Source: SAR202 cluster bacterium (GTDB lineage Bacteria; Chloroflexota; Dehalococcoidia; Lucifugimonadales; Lucifugimonadaceae). From it: DNA of 47,095 bases. Positions 42,284 to 47,095 of the stretch are shown in pieces. How positions within the stretch are numbered: position 1 is the stretch's first letter; the number at the start of each line of letters is the position of its first letter. The stretch spans positions 1-47,095 of the forward strand of contig RQOU01000056.1 of NCBI GenBank assembly GCA_008373165.1. The letters are read 5' to 3'. The notes under the pieces were generated by a model. It was not told the origin of the DNA. It made no database searches and saw only the letters and a list, made by a program, of their open reading frames with translations. A program made the translations under genes and the position numbers.

Positions 42284-43474
42284 CTAGAGAGCCGGATTGG
42301 TTGGCGGAGTTGATGACCAATCATCACGGGATCGACCGTTCTTGTCCCATACAACTTGTCCGTTTTTGATTGTCATCTCGCAAACGATACGCTTATCGGA
42401 TTTGTACACCCTGTTGTCAGTACCGTTATCTACAAGACCAAATTCGCCCTCAGTTATATTCAATACCGCAATATCAGCCGGAACTGTTTGACCGAGGTTG
42501 CCTAATTCGGGGTGACCGATAGCCTGGGCTGGATCCCAAGTCGAGCGCCTGATGATTTCTGGTAATTCCATACCAAGAGCTAATAATTTTGACATGGTTT
42601 CGGGCATTGTCGCTTGATTTGCCAAAATGCTTGCTCGGTGCATATCTGTTGAAATGGTATCGGGCAAAAATCCCTGTTCGATCGCAGCTTTTGCGATCCT
42701 GAAAGAGAAACTGCCAGCACCGTGCCCGACATCGAATTGCACGCCGCGCTCACGAGCCTGAATAAAGTGAGGTTTGACCTTATCGTGGATGTCGGTCATT
42801 GGCTTACTTAGAGCGTAACAGTGGGTAACCATGTCACCTGGTCGAAGGTGCTCGAGCATCATTTCGTCCATTGGTCGCGTATGGATTGGTGACTGGTCGA
42901 CCATCAGGTATACGCCGTTTTCTTCTGCAGCCTGTATTCCGCGATCTAAGGGTTCCCAACCAGGACCCATGTAATGGGCCACTTTTACGCCAACAATCAG
43001 ATCCGGTCTCTGGGCGATTTTCAGTGCAGTGAGTTCTGTATCCATGCCGTCGAGATCTTGCTCAGGTTCACCAACCATTCCTTCGCCAGCAATATTCAGA
43101 AGTGCAAAAACATTCGTTATGGCAGGAGCAATAATCTGTTCGTTGAAATCATCGAACGTGAGATGACCTGACCCCCCGGCGTCAACAGCAGTCGTTGTGC
43201 CTTCAGGCAGGCAGTGTGCGTCAGGCAAGATAGAAGCGGCATAACCGTAGAAATGCGCGTGTAGGTCGACAAGGCCCGGCGTGACAATTAATCCCGAAAC
43301 ATCAGCGACGGTTCTTGCTAGGTTCGGAGATATGTCTTTATCAACTAGTGCAATATGACCTCCGGACGTAGCTACATCGAATTGGCCGTCTCTGTCGGAG
43401 GCGGGATCGATCAGGCGTCCGCCCTTTAAAAGTAAATCGTATTTACGCAATTGGTCATTTGACATTTCGGTCAC
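42284..43474 (-). CDS. Amidohydrolase / deacetylase-family metallohydrolase
   Basis: A binuclear-metal TIM barrel of the amidohydrolase superfamily. H72 and H74 lie in DLHAHFYG, K164 in VGVKVAHYM is the probable carboxylated bridging lysine, H198 and H218 are further ligands, and D277 in STDMHR is the catalytic Asp. The layout is closest to the Atu3266/EF_0837-type deacetylase subgroup, acting on N-acyl amino-acid or acetyl-ester compounds, but the exact substrate is not known. GTG starts the longest frame behind AGGAG; the ATG three codons later is an alternative. The GMC enzyme follows 20 bases later, suggesting a two-gene pathway unit. Confidence 0.87.
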   Translation of the reverse strand: MTEMSNDQLRKYDLLLKGGRLIDPASDRDGQFDVATSGGHIALVDKDISPNLARTVADVSGLIVTPGLVDLHAHFYGYAASILPDAHCLPEGTTTAVDAGGSGHLTFDDFNEQIIAPAITNVFALLNIAGEGMVGEPEQDLDGMDTELTALKIAQRPDLIVGVKVAHYMGPGWEPLDRGIQAAEENGVYLMVDQSPIHTRPMDEMMLEHLRPGDMVTHCYALSKPMTDIHDKVKPHFIQARERGVQFDVGHGAGSFSFRIAKAAIEQGFLPDTISTDMHRASILANQATMPETMSKLLALGMELPEIIRRSTWDPAQAIGHPELGNLGQTVPADIAVLNITEGEFGLVDNGTDNRVYKSDKRIVCEMTIKNGQVVWDKNGRSRDDWSSTPPTNPAL

Positions 43475-43670
43475 AAGCTCCTGATCTCTCAGTCTGTTGG
43501 ACGTGTTTGATGAATTAGTTGTTTATCCGCAACATGTTAACTACAAAATACATTTCGAGTCGGGGTTTTAGTAAAAGACTGTTAAAGTTTGAGTAGTAAT
43601 CTATATGTAACCGCGTTTAACTCTCCCTATTGTCGCTATGCTGTCGTACCCTTATTGATTGAGTTTGACA
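43475..43670. other. Intergenic region before tRNA-Lys
   Basis: 196 bases with no open frame worth naming. It separates the minus-strand amidohydrolase from tRNA-Lys and probably holds both promoters. No distinct inverted repeats or consensus boxes could be assigned. Confidence 0.35.
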
Positions 43671-43745
43671 GGGCCTTTAGCTCAGCGGTAGAGCATCGGA
43701 CTTTTAATCCGCAGGTCGTGGGTTCGATCCCCACAGGGCCCACCA
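43671..43745 (+). tRNA. tRNA-Lys (TTT)
   Basis: The acceptor GGGCCTT pairs with AGGGCCC, then discriminator A and an encoded CCA. The anticodon stem-loop CGGA-CTTTTAA-TCCG gives anticodon TTT (Lys). D-arm AGCTCAGCGGTAGAGC and T-arm GTGGGTTCGATCCCCAC are standard. It stands alone between the amidohydrolase and crtB. An open frame running through it is a shadow. Confidence 0.97.
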
Positions 43746-44012
43746 AACTCGATTTTATTTCAGGAATTACGAAGGTTTCCCTTCATGATTTCACTACTTC
43801 AGATGCCATTCTCTGCCAGCAGATATTTTCATCCCAGCAGTCCAGCGGTCTTTCCTTATGGACTCACAGCCATTGAGCGTTATCATTAACTATCTCCTGA
43901 CAAGCAAAGACTCATCAGGTAGTATAAATACCGCAAAAATAAACACTTGTGAGATAAATAAGATATAGCGTTCATTTGATTGATGTTTTAGCGTGTGGTT
44001 TGAGGATTTCAA
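43746..44012. other. Intergenic region between tRNA-Lys and crtB
   Basis: 267 bases without a convincing gene. It presumably contains the tRNA terminator and the promoter of the crtB operon. An AT-rich stretch before crtB (43930-43975) could hold a promoter, with a TTGTGA-like -35 and an AAGATA-like -10, but the fit is weak. A short interrupted repeat, CCTGA/TCAGG, is near 43900. Confidence 0.35.
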
Positions 44013-45008
44013 TTGCAGGCAGATGATGTGTGGAGTCAGGCATACTGGCAGACCTTTCATAAGCAAAGCGCTTCTGATGTTTCAGAGGTGATGGATGAAA
44101 ATTCGGCGAGGTTGCTTTCAGCTCGTTTTGGTAGAAAAGTACTTCGCTCTTACAGTTCCTCCTTTTATGCAGTAACACGCTTCTTACCACCGGATAAGAA
44201 GGCTGACGTCGAATTGGTTTATGCGGCCGTGAGGTATCCCGATGAGGTCGTGGATACGTTTGCTTTGAGCCGGGATCTTAAGACGACCTACTTAGATGCA
44301 TGGCAGAATGATTTTGAGCAGACCCGAAATTATTCTGGCATCATACCGGCAGTTTCAAGTGGAATATCAGTGATAATGGCAGCCTTCCGGGATGTGATGC
44401 GCCGCAACCAGATCCCCGATGCTTATTACATATCGTTTCTCGATGCGATGCGAAATGATATTAACTCACAGAGGTTTAGTGATTGGCACGACTTGATTGA
44501 GAACTATATTTATGGCTCAGCTACTGTCGTTGGCTATTTTTTGACACATATATACGGTTCCGCTTCGGGGCAAAATCTCGACAGATGTTTAAGAGGTGCG
44601 CGTTCTCTTGCTATCGCCCTTCAACTGACCAACTTCGCCAGAGATGTTGTAGATGATGCTCTCAGAGAGCGTTGTTATGTACCTGAACAGCACGGGTCTT
44701 CGTCGGGAAGCGAGCTTGTTGATCAAGTGCTTTCTCTTGATCAGGACGCTATGACCGAAGCTCAACTTATTCTGGCCAACGAGGCGAATAAATGGTACCA
44801 GGAAGCAGCTTTTGATATCGATGCATTTCACCCTGATAGTCGTTTGGCAATTCAAGCTTGTCACCGCTTATATTCCCGTCTCAACACAAAAATTTTAAGC
44901 AATCCTTCGACGACTGACCGAGAATCGTTGACTATGTTTGAAAAGTTGTCTGTGCTGCCCATGAGTAAGTACTGGCGATTGCCAGCCGCATTAGTGCTGG
45001 AGAGGTAA
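44013..45008 (+). CDS. crtB: Phytoene/squalene synthase family protein, probably phytoene synthase
   Basis: This prenyltransferase joins two geranylgeranyl diphosphates (or farnesyl diphosphates) head to head. The first Asp-rich site is D77-EVV-D81 in YPDEVVDTF, and the second is D211-VVDD in NFARDVVDDA, followed by RCYVP. The first motif has Glu in place of the second Asp of the common DDxxD. The adjacent crtI indicates phytoene rather than squalene. TTG start behind GAGGA (44002-44006). The first ~26 residues are outside the conserved core, so an ATG at residue 27 is an alternative. crtI starts six bases after its stop. Confidence 0.92.
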   Translation: MQADDVWSQAYWQTFHKQSASDVSEVMDENSARLLSARFGRKVLRSYSSSFYAVTRFLPPDKKADVELVYAAVRYPDEVVDTFALSRDLKTTYLDAWQNDFEQTRNYSGIIPAVSSGISVIMAAFRDVMRRNQIPDAYYISFLDAMRNDINSQRFSDWHDLIENYIYGSATVVGYFLTHIYGSASGQNLDRCLRGARSLAIALQLTNFARDVVDDALRERCYVPEQHGSSSGSELVDQVLSLDQDAMTEAQLILANEANKWYQEAAFDIDAFHPDSRLAIQACHRLYSRLNTKILSNPSTTDRESLTMFEKLSVLPMSKYWRLPAALVLER

Positions 45009-45014
45009 CAAAGA

Positions 45015-46508
45015 ATGCCGGCAGATCGAGCATTAGTTGTAGGTGCTGGCGTGGGCGGTCTCTCAACGGCTATTTATCTGGCTTTGGAAGGCTACCGTGT
45101 TACTGTTTTTGAATCCAATGACAGTTGTGGCGGCAGGGCCAATCTACTTGAGTTTGAGGGTTTTAGATTCGATACTGGCCCCTCATTGTTGAATTATCCG
45201 TGGGTATTTGACGAGATGTTTCGGGCTGCTGGCTCAAGCTTACGGCAAGAGTTGCAGTTAAATCGCGTCGACCCGGCCATAAAATTCTTCTGGCCTGATG
45301 GCGAAACCTTTCAGGTATCTTCGGACCTTACCCGGCTTGCTTCAGAATGTCGGAGGCTGGATAGTGGAGATACTGCCGGATTATTCAGCTTTCTTCATGA
45401 TGCTCGCAACAAGTTCAGCCTTTCATTTGATCGCCTGGTGTCGCGTAATGCAAATTCTCCTCTGTCTTGGTTTGCAGCAGCAGGGTTGACAAACCTCCCG
45501 CGTCTGGGTCTTTTGCGGTCCATGGATTCTGAGATAGGCCGTCATTTCAAAAATAAACGTATACGTGACGCATTTGGATCTTACGGTATGTATCTCGGTG
45601 GAGCTCCAACGGATTTACCTGGAATTTTTTCGATTATTCCTTTTGGAGAAATCGAGTATGGTCTGTGGCTTCCCAAAGGGGGAATGTATTCGTTAATTCA
45701 GGCTATGCAGGGTACTGCTGAGCGGCTCGGTGTTGAGATCGTAACTGGTTGTCCAGTAAAAAATATTGACACTGACTCAGATCGCGTAACCGGTATTACT
45801 CTTCAAGATGGATCTTTTGAACCTTCGCGAGTAGTTGTTTCCAATGTAGACGTTCCAACGACCATGACTCGACTGGTTGGCGCATCTGATATAAAACGTT
45901 ACAGGGCACCACAAATGACCCCTGGCGTTTTGACCTACTACCTGGCTGTTAACCGAGAACTTCCTGAATTAGGTCACCATTCGGTTTTCTTACCTGATGA
46001 CCCGGGACATGCTTACCGTCAATTGATGAAAAAGGGAATCATTCCAGATGACCTTCCCTTTTATGTGTCGGTCGCCTCGAATACCGATCCGGGTATGGCT
46101 CCTAAAGGTAAGTCAGCGGTGTTCATACTGGTGCCTGTTCCACTTGTTTCGCAAACCGGTCATGTCAATTGGCAGGATGAGTCAGCGAGGCTTTTGGAAA
46201 GAGTGCAGGCCCGTTTAACAGTGCATCGGATCACGATTGCAGATTCAGATATTATCCAGCAGCAAACGATGACGCCGATTGACTGGTCCGATCAATTTGG
46301 CCTCTACGATGGATCTGCCTTTGGGGCCTCACACAATCTTCGTCAGATTGGTCCTTTTAGGCCAAAAAACTTTTCTCCCCGATTCAAAGGCTTGTTTTTC
46401 ACCGGAGCTTCAACGACACCCGGGACGGGAGTGCCAATGTGCGTTTTAAGCGGCAAGATGGCAGCTGACAGAGTCGTAAAATGGTTGCGCAAAGAGATGG
46501 TCGCATGA
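45015..46508 (+). CDS. crtI: Phytoene desaturase family protein
   Basis: An FAD-dependent carotenoid desaturase of the CrtI type. It begins with VVGAGVGGLSTAIYLALEG (8-26) and the FESN...GGRAN segment, binding FAD. The C-terminal signature FFTGASTTPGTGVPM (about 470-484) is that of CrtI. Length 497 residues is normal. Related CrtN and CrtO enzymes are possible, since the step number and substrate are not clear from sequence. Its stop overlaps the next ATG as ATGA, so the hydrolase downstream is co-translated. Confidence 0.94.
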   Translation: MPADRALVVGAGVGGLSTAIYLALEGYRVTVFESNDSCGGRANLLEFEGFRFDTGPSLLNYPWVFDEMFRAAGSSLRQELQLNRVDPAIKFFWPDGETFQVSSDLTRLASECRRLDSGDTAGLFSFLHDARNKFSLSFDRLVSRNANSPLSWFAAAGLTNLPRLGLLRSMDSEIGRHFKNKRIRDAFGSYGMYLGGAPTDLPGIFSIIPFGEIEYGLWLPKGGMYSLIQAMQGTAERLGVEIVTGCPVKNIDTDSDRVTGITLQDGSFEPSRVVVSNVDVPTTMTRLVGASDIKRYRAPQMTPGVLTYYLAVNRELPELGHHSVFLPDDPGHAYRQLMKKGIIPDDLPFYVSVASNTDPGMAPKGKSAVFILVPVPLVSQTGHVNWQDESARLLERVQARLTVHRITIADSDIIQQQTMTPIDWSDQFGLYDGSAFGASHNLRQIGPFRPKNFSPRFKGLFFTGASTTPGTGVPMCVLSGKMAADRVVKWLRKEMVA

Positions 46509-47095
46509 AATCACCTTTATCGGTGACGAAATGGGGGAGTGGTCATGCCAATTTTGTTGGTCTGCACGGGTGGGGCGGGAGTCACAAGACCTTTGTGCCG
46601 CTGATAAATTATCTTCCTGAAGGCATTGTAATCGAAGCACCTGATTTGCCTGGATGTGGACAGTCTTCGTTACCTGATCGATGGCGCGTCGAAACTATCG
46701 CAGACATGGTTTCCGATTCGATTAGTTTTGAAAGTGGTTTTACGATTATTGGTAATTGCACCGGTGGGGTTATCGGCGCTGAAATGGCCCGGATTAAACC
46801 AGATTTAGTCAAACGTTTGGTGATGATCGATCCGTTCGCATATTCACCTTGGTACTTTGCTCTTTTTCTCAAAGGGAATTTTGGACGTGTGGCTTATCGT
46901 ACTGCGTTCGCTTCTCCAATCGGAAGATTTTTCACAAACATGGCTCTTTCAGGCAAACGTGATGGAGATACTGACCTAACTTCATCGTTCGAGAGAGTTG
47001 ACCATGATGCCGTTTACTCTTTTTTGAAAATGATGGGTGAACATGAGGGTCCGTCTCGCTATGCGGGTTTAGCCTTGCCAATTGACATAATTATT
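46505..47095 (+). CDS. Alpha/beta hydrolase with cysteine nucleophile elbow, N-terminal part
   Basis: An open frame starts at an ATG overlapping the crtI stop and runs off the right edge; the visible 197 codons contain no stop. It has the HGWGG oxyanion loop (21-25) and EAPDLPGCGQS, typical of the alpha/beta hydrolase fold. The elbow reads GNCTGG (83-88), so C85 replaces the usual Ser nucleophile. Cys nucleophiles occur in dienelactone hydrolases and a few others. The neighbouring crtB and crtI suggest a link to carotenoid or terpenoid metabolism, for example an acyl-ester, but this is inference. The catalytic Asp/His are partly or wholly outside the window. Confidence 0.85.
   Translation, partial: MKSPLSVTKWGSGHANFVGLHGWGGSHKTFVPLINYLPEGIVIEAPDLPGCGQSSLPDRWRVETIADMVSDSISFESGFTIIGNCTGGVIGAEMARIKPDLVKRLVMIDPFAYSPWYFALFLKGNFGRVAYRTAFASPIGRFFTNMALSGKRDGDTDLTSSFERVDHDAVYSFLKMMGEHEGPSRYAGLALPIDIII

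Noticed and set aside
43589-43876. 95-codon open frame over tRNA-Lys
   Set aside because: Its central part is the tRNA itself, and the rest has no coding signals.
1-47095. CRISPR array, transposon or prophage
   Set aside because: No regularly spaced repeats, transposase, integrase or phage structural gene was seen.

Overview
The window is one contiguous stretch of bacterial chromosome of moderate GC, densely coded on both strands. I see no prophage, insertion sequence or CRISPR array. Initiation at TTG is frequent (def, secD, selB, the phosphotriesterase, ribD, crtB and others). Gene content suggests a free-living, probably aerobic heterotroph: a peptidoglycan lipid-carrier recycling enzyme (uppP), lipoproteins, carotenoid synthesis, a compact riboflavin operon, SelB, and many hydrolases and oxidoreductases for small organic molecules. 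I infer Chloroflexota, of the marine SAR202/Dehalococcoidia type. This placement rests on gene repertoire only and is not proven.

Layout. 1-7.2 kb (+): end of priA, def, secD-secF, then a translationally coupled nfo / small zincin / phosphodiesterase trio. 7.3-12.9 kb (-): selB, hemW, an unrecognised 242-residue protein, ychF and a DUF1232 membrane protein. 13-15 kb (+): holA and a TPR lipoprotein. 15-34 kb: a catabolic region. It starts with a minus-strand lactone/sugar-acid-like trio (phosphotriesterase-like hydrolase, SDR, beta-propeller). uppP, a cupin, a CehA/McbA-type metallohydrolase and an unknown gene follow. Then come MlrC and three tandem D-2-hydroxyacid dehydrogenase paralogues, facing a divergent M42 peptidase / thiamine-diphosphate enzyme / amidase run. 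An unrecognised 473-residue protein, tRNA-Gln and tRNA-Glu, and a DapA/NanA-type aldolase complete it. 34-40 kb (-): dinB and a SIMPL lipoprotein followed by ribD-ribE-ribBA-ribH. 40-43.5 kb: lepB, then a GMC oxidoreductase / amidohydrolase pair. 43.7-47.1 kb (+): tRNA-Lys, then crtB-crtI and an alpha/beta hydrolase cut by the window end.

How the genes may work together. Housekeeping blocks (secretion, replication, repair, riboflavin, tRNA) alternate with sets of hydrolases, dehydrogenases and one 2-keto-acid-type thiamine enzyme. Together these could open lactones or amides, oxidise hydroxy acids to keto acids and cleave them. The substrate cannot be read from the sequence.

Most notable departures from family norm: the RibD deaminase domain has lost its first zinc cysteine and phosphate-contact residues; SecD carries about 185 extra residues inside its P1 base; the peptide deformylase has a long histidine/acidic tail; and the carotenoid-operon hydrolase has a cysteine at the nucleophile elbow.
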